DNA of 64,000 bases from Parabacteroides distasonis (GTDB lineage: Bacteria; Bacteroidota; Bacteroidia; Bacteroidales; Tannerellaceae), in contig NZ_SRYM01000013.1 of the NCBI RefSeq assembly GCF_004793765.1, positions 1 to 64,000 on the forward strand, given 5' to 3'. Below, piece after piece: positions 18,238 through 27,472 of the stretch. The translations under genes were made by a program, and so were the position numbers. The notes beneath the pieces are model-generated. The model saw only the letters and a list, made by a program, of their open reading frames with translations. It did no database searches and was not told the DNA's origin. The stretch's first letter is position 1; each line of letters begins with the position of its first letter.

Positions 18238-19629
18238 ATGAAGAGAACTATCTTTCTATTAACATTTGTAGTCACGGTGAGTTGTGTGCACGCTCAGCGA
18301 ATGTTGACATTGGAAGAGTGCCGGAATTTGGCGATCCAGAACAATAAGGAGCTACAAATCTCTGGCGAAAAGATTAAGATGGCGGATAATGAGAAAAAAG
18401 CCGCTTTTACCAAGTATTTTCCTCAATTATCGGCAAACGGAGCCTATATGTGGAATCAGAAGGATGTAAACTTACTGGACATGGGTGCTTTATCCTCATC
18501 CTTGAGTTCTTCTTTAGGTGGCTTGGCTCAATTACCGATAATCCAACATTTGATGAGTGGGGTGAACGATATGCAACATTTGGATGTGCAGAATCTCTGG
18601 GTAGGTAATGTATCGTTGGTGCAGCCTGTATTCATGGGTGGGAAGATCGTTAATTATAACCAGATCACTAAGTTTGCCAAGCAATTAGCGGAGTCAATGA
18701 ATAATTCGCAGTTGCAGGACTTGATTTATAAGACTGATGAGATCTATTGGCAAGTCATATCTTTGGTGAATAAGAAGAAATTGGCAGTTGCTTATGTGGA
18801 TTTGCTCCGTAAGATGGACGGTGATGTGACCGCTATGATCCATGAGGGAATAGCTACTGAGGCTGATGGCCTTTCTGTTAAGGTGAAACTGAATGAGGCT
18901 GAGATGACTCAGACGAAGGTTGAGAATGGTCTGGCTTTAACCCGAATGCTTTTAGCCCAAATTTGTGGTTTGTCTTTAGAGGAGGATTTATCGCTTGCGG
19001 ACGAGAAGCTGGATAATTTTCCAGTAGAGACTACACAAGCTTCGGCCGATCTGAATGAGGCTTTCATGAATCGTAATGAACTGAGAAGTCTGGATTTGGC
19101 AATGAAAATCTATAAGCGAAAAGAACGTATCGCTTTGGCGGAAATGTTGCCTAATGTCGCTTTAGCTGCGAATTATTTCGTCACGAATCCGAATGTCTTT
19201 AATGGTTTTAAAAATGATTTCGCAGGTATGTTTAATGTGGGAGTTATGGTAAAAGTCCCCTTATCCGGTTGGTGGGAAGGTACTTATAAGCGTAACTCGG
19301 CGAAGGCGGAAACCCGCATAAAAGCATTGGAATGGCAGGATGCCCGTGAGAAGATTGAGTTGCAGGTAAATCAATCTGTTTATAAAGTGAATGAGGCGGG
19401 TAAAAAATTGATCGCTTCTTCTCGTAATATGGAAAATGCGGAAGAGAACTTGCGGCGTGCGAATTTAGGTTTTGAGGAAGGGGTTATTCCGGCTTTGAAC
19501 TTGATGGAGGCACAAACTGCGTGGGTTTCTGCTCGCTCTAGTTTGATTGATGCTCAGATCGAAGTGAAACTAACAGAGGTTTACCTGAGTAAGGCTTTGG
19601 GTAAACTGTCCGTGAATGAAAAAGAGTAA
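18238..19629 (+). CDS. TolC-family outer-membrane efflux protein
   Basis: 463 residues with signal peptide MKRTIFLLTFVVTVSCVHA. Two OEP repeats form the usual tunnel architecture; MLTLEECRNLAIQNNKELQISGEKIKMADNEKKAAFTKYFPQLSANGAY is the typical TolC N-terminus (shown here only as a family pattern). It forms the outer-membrane channel of a tripartite exporter. The stop is 25 bp before the chosen HlyD start, and the two ABC-2 permeases follow. Confidence 0.92.
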   Translation: MKRTIFLLTFVVTVSCVHAQRMLTLEECRNLAIQNNKELQISGEKIKMADNEKKAAFTKYFPQLSANGAYMWNQKDVNLLDMGALSSSLSSSLGGLAQLPIIQHLMSGVNDMQHLDVQNLWVGNVSLVQPVFMGGKIVNYNQITKFAKQLAESMNNSQLQDLIYKTDEIYWQVISLVNKKKLAVAYVDLLRKMDGDVTAMIHEGIATEADGLSVKVKLNEAEMTQTKVENGLALTRMLLAQICGLSLEEDLSLADEKLDNFPVETTQASADLNEAFMNRNELRSLDLAMKIYKRKERIALAEMLPNVALAANYFVTNPNVFNGFKNDFAGMFNVGVMVKVPLSGWWEGTYKRNSAKAETRIKALEWQDAREKIELQVNQSVYKVNEAGKKLIASSRNMENAEENLRRANLGFEEGVIPALNLMEAQTAWVSARSSLIDAQIEVKLTEVYLSKALGKLSVNEKE

Positions 19630-19654
19630 TAACAAAATAAAAATATACACAGAG

Positions 19655-20668
19655 ATGAACGAGAATAAGAAGTTTTCTATCAGTAACATGATGTTAGCTT
19701 TTATCACGGTATTGGTCGTGATCGGATTGGTAGCCTTGGCGGGTTTCTTCCTGCTTACACTGCCTGATGATATTATAATGGGGCAGGCCGAGGCCACCCA
19801 AGTTCGTATCTCCGGCAAAGTTCCCGGACGTATCGCTTCTTATCGTTTTGGCGAAGGTGATCAGGTAAAAGCCGGAGATACTTTAGTCTTTTTAGATATG
19901 CCCGAGGTTATGGCGAAGCTGAAACAAGCGGAGGCGGCTCGTGCGGCAGCGGAAGCACAGAATGCCAAAGCGATTAAAGGTGCTCGTGAGCAGGAAATCA
20001 CGGCCGCTTATGAGATGTGGCAAAAGGCGCAAGCCGGATTGACTATCGCTAAGAAATCTTTCGATCGTATTCAGAATTTATATGAGAAAGGGGTGATGTC
20101 CGCTCAAAAAAGAGACGAGGTGGAGGCTAACTATAACGCTATGGTAGCGACAGAGAAGGCTGCCCATTCTCAATATGAGATGGCGAAGGAAGGTGCCCGT
20201 AAGGAAGATAAGGCCGCCGCCGCCGCCATGGTTCAACGTGCGGAAGGTGCTATCGCTGAAGTGGAGTCGTATGTGGGTGAGAGCGCTTTGGTGGCTCCGA
20301 TTGACGGGGAGGTTTCGGAACGATTCCCGGAAGTCGGCGAGTTGGTTGGCACAGGTGCTCCGATCATGAATATCTCTGATTTAAATGATGTATGGGTAAC
20401 TTTCAGTATCCGTGAGGATCTGTTGAAAGACATCAAGATTGGCTCGGAAATAAATGCTTTCATTCCGGCGTTGGGGGATCAATCGGTGAAGTTGAAAGTC
20501 TATTATATGAAGGATATGGGCTCGTATGCCGCATGGAAAGCGACAAAGACGAATGGACAGTATGACTCGAAGACTTTCGAGGTGCGTGCCCGTCCGTTAG
20601 AGAAAGTCGCAGATCTTCGTCCGGGAATGTCCGTGATCTTAAAGAAAAAAGGAAAAGATATCGTATGA
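19655..20668 (+). CDS. HlyD/EmrA-type periplasmic adaptor (membrane fusion) protein
   Basis: 337 residues from the ATG at 19655 (MNENKKFSISNMMLAF); an earlier in-frame ATG overlaps the TolC gene. One N-terminal membrane segment (about 10-35) is followed by a biotinyl-lipoyl-like half (VRISGKVPGRIASYRFGEGDQVKAGD is the hallmark pattern), a long Ala/Lys-rich coiled coil (about 90-195), the second lipoyl half (VAPIDGEVSERFPEVGELV) and a beta-barrel. It bridges the inner-membrane permeases and TolC. Its stop overlaps the next start by 4 bp (ATGA). Confidence 0.92.
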   Translation: MNENKKFSISNMMLAFITVLVVIGLVALAGFFLLTLPDDIIMGQAEATQVRISGKVPGRIASYRFGEGDQVKAGDTLVFLDMPEVMAKLKQAEAARAAAEAQNAKAIKGAREQEITAAYEMWQKAQAGLTIAKKSFDRIQNLYEKGVMSAQKRDEVEANYNAMVATEKAAHSQYEMAKEGARKEDKAAAAAMVQRAEGAIAEVESYVGESALVAPIDGEVSERFPEVGELVGTGAPIMNISDLNDVWVTFSIREDLLKDIKIGSEINAFIPALGDQSVKLKVYYMKDMGSYAAWKATKTNGQYDSKTFEVRARPLEKVADLRPGMSVILKKKGKDIV

Positions 20669-21843
20669 CCTATAAAGAAAGTTTGCATAGAATCTGGCTT
20701 ATCGCGAAGCGTGAGGTGCATCGGCTGATGGCTCAACCGATTTACTTCTTTTGTATGCTGATCGCTCCGGCAATCTGTGCCATTTTCTTTGTATCGTTGA
20801 TGCATGAGGGATTGCCGACCGATCTGCCGATAGCGGTGGTAGATATGGATAACTCTGCTACCTCGCGCAATTTGATTCGCCAGTTGGATGCCTTTGAGCA
20901 GACGGAGGTATATATGAAAACCATGTCGTTTACCGAGGCTCGTCAAGAAATGCAGAAAGGGAATGTATATGGAATCTTTTACATTCCATCCGATTTCGCT
21001 GCAGACGCTACATCTGGAAAGCAGCCTCGGTTGTCTTTCTATACGAATGGTACCTATTTGATCGCCGCCTCCTTACTGTTCCGGGATATGAAAACGATGT
21101 CGGTATTAGCGGGGGCCGCTGTGGGTTTACAGACCGGACGAGCTAAAGGATATACCGAGGCGCAGATCATGGGACAGTTACAACCGATCGTGATCGATAC
21201 GCATCCGATCGGCAACCCGTGGTTGAATTATTCGGTATATTTGAATAATACGGTTTTGCCGGGTATCATCCAGTTGATGGTATTTCTGGTGACAGTATTC
21301 AGTATCGGTACGGAAATTAAATATTCCACATCCCGTCAATGGTTGGATATGGGAGGGAACTCCATGGTTGTTAGTTTGTTGGGAAAGTTATTGCCGCAGA
21401 CGGCTATTTTTACGGTCGTAGGCTTTATGTATTGTGCTGTGTTGTATGGAATTAATTCTTTCCCGTTAAATAGCGGTTGGTTTCCGATGCTTTTGGCGAT
21501 GTTTTTGTTGATTATTTCCTCTCAGGCGGTAGGCGTATTTATGATTGGCGTATTACCGACTCTCCGTCTAGGGCTTAGCTTTGCCAGCCTGTTCGGAATG
21601 ATCTCGTTTTCCATTGTAGGATTCTCGTTTCCGGTACAAGGTATGGACCCTACGTTGCAAGCGTTGGCTCGTTTGTTCCCTCTGCGGCATTATTTTTTGA
21701 TTTATGTCGATCAAGCCTTGAATGGGCGAGCGCTATTCTATACGTTGGGCGAGTACGCTTGGTTGTTAGGATTTTTGATCTTGCCGTTCCTTATTGGGCG
21801 GAACTTGAAGAGGGCGTTGTTGGATTTCAAATATCTGCCGTAA
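20665..21843 (+). CDS. ABC-2 type transporter permease (YhhJ/YbhS-like)
   Basis: 392 residues. One membrane segment near the N-terminus, a large periplasmic domain (about 55-190, starting LPTDLPIAVVDMDNSATSRN), then five C-terminal membrane segments. This is the ABC2_membrane_3 layout used in HlyD-linked drug or lipid exporters. It normally dimerises with a second permease and needs a cytoplasmic ATPase, which is not encoded in this operon. Translationally coupled to the adaptor gene. Confidence 0.88.
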   Translation: MTYKESLHRIWLIAKREVHRLMAQPIYFFCMLIAPAICAIFFVSLMHEGLPTDLPIAVVDMDNSATSRNLIRQLDAFEQTEVYMKTMSFTEARQEMQKGNVYGIFYIPSDFAADATSGKQPRLSFYTNGTYLIAASLLFRDMKTMSVLAGAAVGLQTGRAKGYTEAQIMGQLQPIVIDTHPIGNPWLNYSVYLNNTVLPGIIQLMVFLVTVFSIGTEIKYSTSRQWLDMGGNSMVVSLLGKLLPQTAIFTVVGFMYCAVLYGINSFPLNSGWFPMLLAMFLLIISSQAVGVFMIGVLPTLRLGLSFASLFGMISFSIVGFSFPVQGMDPTLQALARLFPLRHYFLIYVDQALNGRALFYTLGEYAWLLGFLILPFLIGRNLKRALLDFKYLP

Positions 21844-21855
21844 AAACTGTATGTG

Positions 21856-23112
21856 ATGAAAAGAGAACATCGTTTACGATATATCATAAAGGAAGGTCAT
21901 CTGGATGTGTTTTATATTTGGAAGGATGAGTTGAGAAACGTGTTTAAAGATGTGGGGGTCATGATTTTCTTTTTCTTGGTGCCTTTTGTGTATCCGCTGC
22001 TTTATTCATTTATATATAATAATGAGGTAGTACATGAGGCGAAGATGGTGGTGGTAGACCAAAGTGATTCCTATTTGAGCCGTGAGTTTACCAGACGGGT
22101 TAACGCCACACCGGATGTGGAGGTAGTGGGTGTTTGTCCGGATATGGCAGAAGCCAAGAAGATGTTGGATGAGAAGAAGGCCTATGGAATTTTGCTCTTT
22201 CCCTCGGATTATAGTAAGGACTTGCATGAAGGGCGACAGACAACCGTCTCTTTGTATTGCGATATGAGTGCCTTATTGTTTTATAAGGCTTTCCTTTTGG
22301 CGGCGACAGAGGTATCGTTGGATATGGGTAAGGAACTTCGGATGCATAATGATCCGTCGTCCACGGATAAAATGGATCGGATCACGGTAGACCCGATCCC
22401 ATATGAATCAGTAGCGTTGTTTAATTCCCAGAATGGCTTTGCCAGTTTCTTGGTACCGGCTATCTTGATCTTGGTATTGCAACAGACTTTGATCTTGGGT
22501 ATCGGAATGTTGGGAGGAACGGCACGGGAAAAGAATCGTTTCCATAGTTTAGTACCTGTTTGCCGGCATTTTAATGGGACTTTGCGTATCGTGTTCGGCA
22601 AGTCATTGACTTATTTTTTGCTGTATGTGGTGGTTTGCATCTGGGTATTGGCGATTGTCCCTAAGTTATTCTCCTTGCCTCAGGTTGGTGAGCCACTGAT
22701 AATTTTATTATTCTTACTGCCTTATCTGTTTGCCTGTATTTTTATGTCTATGACGCTATCGGGATTTATGACTAGTCGTGAATCGCCTATGTTGGTGTTC
22801 GTTTTCACGTCTGTCATCTTGCTGTTTATCTCGGGTGTATCTTGGCCGGAGGCGGCTATTCCTCCGTTTTGGAAAGCGGTGGGTTATTTGTTTCCTTCTA
22901 CTCCGGGTATCCAAGGATTTATCCGTATCAACACGGCTGGCGCTTCCTTGCATGAGGTGGCGCGTGAATATCGGGTGTTATGGATTCAGGCGGGCGTATA
23001 TTTCATCTTGGCTTGTATCATTTACCGTTACCAGATTATACGTAGCCGGAAGATGATCATTAAGCGATACCGGTATATGAAGATGCGACGGATATGGCGA
23101 GAAAAAGGGTGA
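21856..23112 (+). CDS. ABC-2 type transporter permease, second subunit
   Basis: 418 residues from the ATG at 21856 (a GTG three bases earlier is also in frame). Same layout as the preceding gene: first membrane segment (VMIFFFLVPFVYPLLYSFIY), periplasmic domain (KMVVVDQSDSYLSREFTRRV), then five membrane segments and a basic C-terminal tail. Probably the heterodimer partner of the upstream permease. No Walker A protein lies on either side. The stop is followed within 6 bp by a 23-bp tandem repeat array. Confidence 0.86.
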   Translation: MKREHRLRYIIKEGHLDVFYIWKDELRNVFKDVGVMIFFFLVPFVYPLLYSFIYNNEVVHEAKMVVVDQSDSYLSREFTRRVNATPDVEVVGVCPDMAEAKKMLDEKKAYGILLFPSDYSKDLHEGRQTTVSLYCDMSALLFYKAFLLAATEVSLDMGKELRMHNDPSSTDKMDRITVDPIPYESVALFNSQNGFASFLVPAILILVLQQTLILGIGMLGGTAREKNRFHSLVPVCRHFNGTLRIVFGKSLTYFLLYVVVCIWVLAIVPKLFSLPQVGEPLIILLFLLPYLFACIFMSMTLSGFMTSRESPMLVFVFTSVILLFISGVSWPEAAIPPFWKAVGYLFPSTPGIQGFIRINTAGASLHEVAREYRVLWIQAGVYFILACIIYRYQIIRSRKMIIKRYRYMKMRRIWREKG

Positions 23113-23117
23113 CCCCT

Positions 23118-23180
23118 GCTTCCGGGTGTCGGAACCCCTCGCTTCCGGGTGTCGGAACCTCTCGCTTCCGGGTGTCGGAA
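23118..23180. repeat. Three-copy 23-bp tandem repeat with hairpin core
   Basis: GCTTCCGGGTGTCGGAA occurs at 23118, 23141 and 23164, exactly 23 bp apart, joined by CCCCTC or CCTCTC spacers. Each core is an inverted repeat (TTCCG-GGTGT-CGGAA). The array fills the gap between two convergent genes and is followed by GGGAGGTTCCGG, which can pair back with the second spacer (GGAACCTC/GAGGTTCC). Confidence 0.85.
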
Positions 23181-23211
23181 ACGGGAGGTTCCGGAGAGGG
23201 CAAATGTGTGA

Positions 23212-24600
23212 TTAGATTTTAACTTTCGGTTTATACATATCCTCAGCGGTCAGGCCACATTCTTTCATCATGCGGATACTGTAAGACAGATCGCTGACGT
23301 TTGGTGTCACGTTGTTACTTCCAAACGTGAATTTAACGCCGGCGGCTTTCGCCTTCATAATGATCGCTTTATTTGGGATGTTGTATAGCTCGTTGATCTC
23401 TAAAGCTTTTCCGCTTTTTGCCAATGCCTCGACGAAACGGTTCATGCGGGCCTCCGTCCAGAACTCGTCAAAACGCTTATCCATCGGAGATGGCAAGAAA
23501 CAAGGATTTACGTAGATATCTACCGGCTCTTCCAATACGGAGCAGATACGATCTACGATCATGTCCATATATTGCTCCTCATTCTCGATCCAAGTCTCTT
23601 CCGGAATCCATAGGCGGGTACGGCGACCTTTATTGTCCTTGAACGTCAAAGCGTCCGTAAACACATAGTCGAACTCTTTAAGAGTCTCGGGAGAGAATGT
23701 ACTTATCCATTCGCGTCCTTCTGCTTGCATGCCAAGAATGAAAGGCTGTGAGCGCATCTCATTTAGATAATCCATAACTTGTTGGTCGTTCGTGATCGGG
23801 AAACCGATGCCGCAGTTAGGTGCGATCGTATAATTGATACCGGTCTTGCGGGATTGCTTAGCGGCAACTTCCTTGGTTAACCCACCTTTTAAGTGCACGT
23901 GATAATCCAATACAGGGAAATCCGATTGGTGCAATTTAATGATCTCGTCATTTTGCTCATCGTTAGTTTCTGCCAATTGTGCGTTGATATCGATCGTGGA
24001 TCCATCAATTACGTTCACGGCGATATTCTTGATTTGGATCTCACCACTACCATCACTCTCTATGCCAAATGTTCCTTCCGATAATAAGGTGTAGGCATTA
24101 GCGTCCGTACGATACGGTGCGGTCGGTTGGATGTACTCTACAACCGGTTCGCCATTTATATTTACATCGATCTCTCGTCCGGCTACCCGGATATCCATCT
24201 TGAACCATTGATCTTCTTTTACGAAGCTTTTGGTCAAATTCCGCACGGAAATAAGACTGCCTGTCATTTTCCACCAAATCTTATCAGATCGGTCATTATT
24301 GATAGCGATACGATATCCTTTCTTCAAAGTCGGGTCCGTATGGAACCAAACAGCACCTTTGCCTCCCGGAGTAGTACGTAGCTCAAGGGTCAGGTCGAAG
24401 TTTTTGTATTTACCGTTTTTCAGAACGGCCAGTGCATCTGTACCTTTCAAGGTCATTATGCCGTCTTGAACGGAGACATCGCCTGTCGTTTTCCATTTGT
24501 TACTATCTTTGCCATCGAATAAAGTGCCACTGCTGGAAACACTACAAGCTGTGGCCAGGACAAAGAGAAAGCCCATCGCTAGAATTGATAATTTTTTCAT
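23212..24600 (-). CDS. Lipoprotein fusing a DUF1080 domain to a PHP/amidohydrolase-like domain
   Basis: 462 residues with lipoprotein signal (MKKLSILAMGFLFVLATAC). Residues about 25-200 are a DUF1080 concanavalin-like domain (TLFDGKDSNKWKTTGDVSVQ, GGKGAVWFHTDP, GEIQIKNIAVNVI). From about 228 a separate metal-hydrolase-like domain begins with DYHVHLKGG, an HxH pattern typical of PHP or amidohydrolase folds, and later includes DIYVNPCFLP and KFTFGSNN. DUF1080 proteins handle 3-keto-sugars, and the second domain could act on the product (inference). It is divergent from a Tat-signal isomerase; a TATCTTTG -7 box lies at 24633-24640. Confidence 0.8.
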   Translation of the reverse strand: MKKLSILAMGFLFVLATACSVSSSGTLFDGKDSNKWKTTGDVSVQDGIMTLKGTDALAVLKNGKYKNFDLTLELRTTPGGKGAVWFHTDPTLKKGYRIAINNDRSDKIWWKMTGSLISVRNLTKSFVKEDQWFKMDIRVAGREIDVNINGEPVVEYIQPTAPYRTDANAYTLLSEGTFGIESDGSGEIQIKNIAVNVIDGSTIDINAQLAETNDEQNDEIIKLHQSDFPVLDYHVHLKGGLTKEVAAKQSRKTGINYTIAPNCGIGFPITNDQQVMDYLNEMRSQPFILGMQAEGREWISTFSPETLKEFDYVFTDALTFKDNKGRRTRLWIPEETWIENEEQYMDMIVDRICSVLEEPVDIYVNPCFLPSPMDKRFDEFWTEARMNRFVEALAKSGKALEINELYNIPNKAIIMKAKAAGVKFTFGSNNVTPNVSDLSYSIRMMKECGLTAEDMYKPKVKI

Positions 24601-24755
24601 GATATAAATGATTTAAGTAATAATATCTTCCCCAAAGATAACGAAAATTAAAATACAATGTTATTTTTGAAGATTTTAACTTCCATAAAGATATAAACCT
24701 AAGAATATAGTCTTACTTTTGTAAAAATTCTCAATCAAACTTAATTAATAGTACT

Positions 24756-25658
24756 ATGCAGAACAGACGTGATTTTTTGAAGCAAGCCTCTTTGATGCTT
24801 GCGGGTGGGTTGGTAGCCCCGCAGTTATTATCTTCTTGTGGCGGTAAATCAGGACAAGCTGCCGCAGGTACTGAAGCGGCTAAGAAACATATCGGACTTC
24901 AGTTATATTCCTTGCGCGATGATATCAATGATTTGGGTATCCAAAAGGTATTGGAGATTGTATCAAAGATGGGATATGTCAACTTGGAGACTGCGGGTTA
25001 TAGTGATGACGGAAAGATTTACGGCGTTGATCCTTCTGAGTTCAAAAAGATGTGTAACGACTTGGGTATGAAACCGACAAGTGCTCACCTTTCTCATTTC
25101 ATCAGCGATGATATGAACAAAGACTTGTCTTGGTGGAATACAGCCATAGAAGCTCATAAGAAAGCTGGTATGAAATATATGGTTATGCCGGTATCTCCGA
25201 TTAACGAGAAAGCTTCCTTGGATGATTTGAAGAGATACTTTGGTGATTATTTCTATCAGATTGGCTTGGCGGCAGCTGGAGCTGGTATTAAGTTTGGTTA
25301 TCATAACCATGACTATGAGTTCAAGCAAATTGAGGGACAGACTATTTATGACTTGATGTTGGAAAACTCCAGCCCGGATCATGTGATGTTCGAGATGGAC
25401 GTATATTGGGTAATGCGTGGAGGTCAGAATCCTGTTGATTACTTGAAAAAATATCCGAACCGTTTCCCGATTCTTCATATCAAGGACGAGAAAGCCATCG
25501 GTGCAAGTGGCCAAATGGATTTCAAGCCTATCTTCGAGCAGGCTTATGCAAATGGAATGAAAGACTGGTACGTGGAGGTTGAGCGTTATGATGGCACTCC
25601 TCAGGAAGATGTCCAAAAGAGCTACGATTTCTTGAATAAAGCGGATTATGTAAAATAA
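24756..25658 (+). CDS. Tat-signal sugar phosphate isomerase/epimerase-type TIM-barrel protein
   Basis: 300 residues. The signal is RRDFLKQASLMLAGGLVAPQ with a downstream lipobox (LLSSCGG), so it is exported by Tat and probably lipidated. Xylose-isomerase-like TIM barrel with likely ligands in KFGYHNHDYEF, MFEMDVYWVMRGG, LHIKDE and WYVEVERYD. It is homologous in type to the protein at 4148-5086 but clearly a different subfamily. Divergent from the DUF1080-PHP gene, sharing a 155-bp control region with a TACTTTTG -7 box at 24714-24721. A hairpin that is also the IS left end follows. Confidence 0.85.
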   Translation: MQNRRDFLKQASLMLAGGLVAPQLLSSCGGKSGQAAAGTEAAKKHIGLQLYSLRDDINDLGIQKVLEIVSKMGYVNLETAGYSDDGKIYGVDPSEFKKMCNDLGMKPTSAHLSHFISDDMNKDLSWWNTAIEAHKKAGMKYMVMPVSPINEKASLDDLKRYFGDYFYQIGLAAAGAGIKFGYHNHDYEFKQIEGQTIYDLMLENSSPDHVMFEMDVYWVMRGGQNPVDYLKKYPNRFPILHIKDEKAIGASGQMDFKPIFEQAYANGMKDWYVEVERYDGTPQEDVQKSYDFLNKADYVK

Positions 25659-25682
25659 TTTTTTCAGAAAAAAGGATAGAAA

Positions 25683-27440
25683 GAAGGTGTCCGAAAAGGA
25701 TGCCTTCTTTTTTAGTTATGCCGTGCGTTTATTGTCCATTTTTATTTTCAAACCATTTTTGTTCATCTCAATTCTCTTTCTTGGGAAAGTAATCCTACAG
25801 AAATAAGTAAAAAATAAAGGAGAACTGACTTTTTTAGCCAGTTTCCTTAGATTATGTGCAATAGCAATCAAGGTAAACTCTGTTTTTACCTTCTCCAACC
25901 CTCTTAATCTAAACCGGTTCCACGCTGAATTATGCTTTATCTGTGCAAAGACCGCTTTCGGTTCTATACATCCTCTGCCCCTATGATGAATCCCCTCCTC
26001 ACTCAGGAGCTTTTCCCGTGCTTTTTGTTTGTATCTGTTAAGGTTATGGTTCACTTCTATGATCTGGTTGGTCTTTGATTTATGACATTTAGATTTTAGC
26101 GGGCAACCCTCACAGTTACGTGCCTGATAACGTTTCTGTATGGATACATATCCCAGATCGGATCTACTTTTCCTTTGACCTATGTATTCCATATGTTGTC
26201 CCATCGGACATACGTAATAATCCCGGTCCTGGTTGTAGTAAAGATTATGTACGGCAAAAGCATCCTTTTTCCAGGCACGCTTCTGCTCTTTGTGGAAATA
26301 ATTGTACTTGACAAAAGCCTCTATACCCGCATTCCTCATAAACTCATAGTTTTATTCACTTCCATAACCGGCATCAGCCACTACTATAGAAGACTGCCTG
26401 TGATAAGTTTCCCGAAAATCTTTCAAAAAAGGAATTAAAGTTCACGAATCTTCGGCCTGCCTGTAAATCCCCTGATTGATAACAAACTGATTCTTTGTGG
26501 CAACCTGTATGTTATAGACGGGTTTCAATTGGCGGTTTTTCATATGGTCCTCTTTCATGCGCATGAAGGTCACATCCCCATCTGCCTTACTGAAAGAATT
26601 ACGATCCTCTAATGTTTCTAATTGCGATTCGTATTTGGCAAGGCAGGGCAGATATTCGTCCTGTAGCTTTTTGACTTGCTTTTGCTCGGCTTTGTTCATC
26701 TCGGAGAGCCGTTTGTTTAAAGCACTCACTTTTTCCCGCAAACCACAGGAATCCATATCCGGTAAAACGTCCGGCGTCCTTTCCCGTTTGTCCTGTTCGA
26801 TATGCTTGTCTGCCTCACTAAAGATTGACTGTATTTTCGACTCCAGTTTTGCCTTGTTTTTTTCCACGCTGCCACGCCAGACAAAAGTGTAGCGGTTGGA
26901 TGCCGATTCCACTTTGGTGCCATCGATATACTGTACATCCAAACTGGCATAGCCGAATTCCTGTAACAGCAGAACAATGGCTGAAAACAACGATTTTATG
27001 TGTTCTTTTAAACGTTTGCCACGGAAATCATTGATCGTGCGGAAATCGAGAGTACTATTACCGGACAACCACATGAAATGAATATTCTCCTGCAAGGCCT
27101 TTTCTATTTTGCGACAGGAATAGAGATTGTTCAGGTAGGCATAAAATAAGACCTTGAGCATCATACGGGGATGGTAGCTGCTGGTACCTCCTCCTTTATA
27201 TGCCGAGAGCAGACAACTAATATCCAAAGCCTCTACAACACTGTTTACTATACGTACGGGATGACTGGAAGCTATCTTTTTCCGATAAACAGACCGAAAA
27301 AAGTATATTTTGGTTGGATGTCAACTCTTTAAATACTATCTTAGCCATTGTTATAATGTTTGTTTTTTGCAGCGGTAAGATAATAATTTTTACCGAAATA
27401 AACAATAGCAAAAGAGGCTGTCACACTTTTTGGACAGCCT
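25683..27440. mobile_element. Inactivated IS1182-type insertion sequence
   Basis: The element carries one broken transposase gene. Its ends are related imperfect hairpins: GAAGGTGTCC...GGATGCCTTC at 25683-25707 and AGGCTGTCAC...GGACAGCCT at 27415-27440. Boundaries are approximate, and I could not fix a target-site duplication. The left hairpin is followed by T6 (25708-25713) and probably also terminates the upstream isomerase transcript. Confidence 0.75.
25716..27348 (-). pseudogene. IS1182-family transposase, disrupted
   Basis: Reading starts at the ATG at 27348 ([17 protein letters not shown]). A frameshift near 27280 moves the frame into [22 protein letters not shown]. The frame then runs to an in-frame TGA at 26442-26444, a second in-frame stop TAA at 26352-26354 (after VVADAGYGSE), and on to 25716. 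Domains seen are the N-terminal DUF772 region ([20 protein letters not shown]) and the C-terminal Cys-rich DDE region (CEGCPLKSKC, RGRGCIEPKAVFAQIKHN). At least three lesions, so the transposase is inactive. Confidence 0.88.
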
Positions 27441-27472
27441 CCTTCTTTATTATTTGTTTTGCTTGTTGCCGA

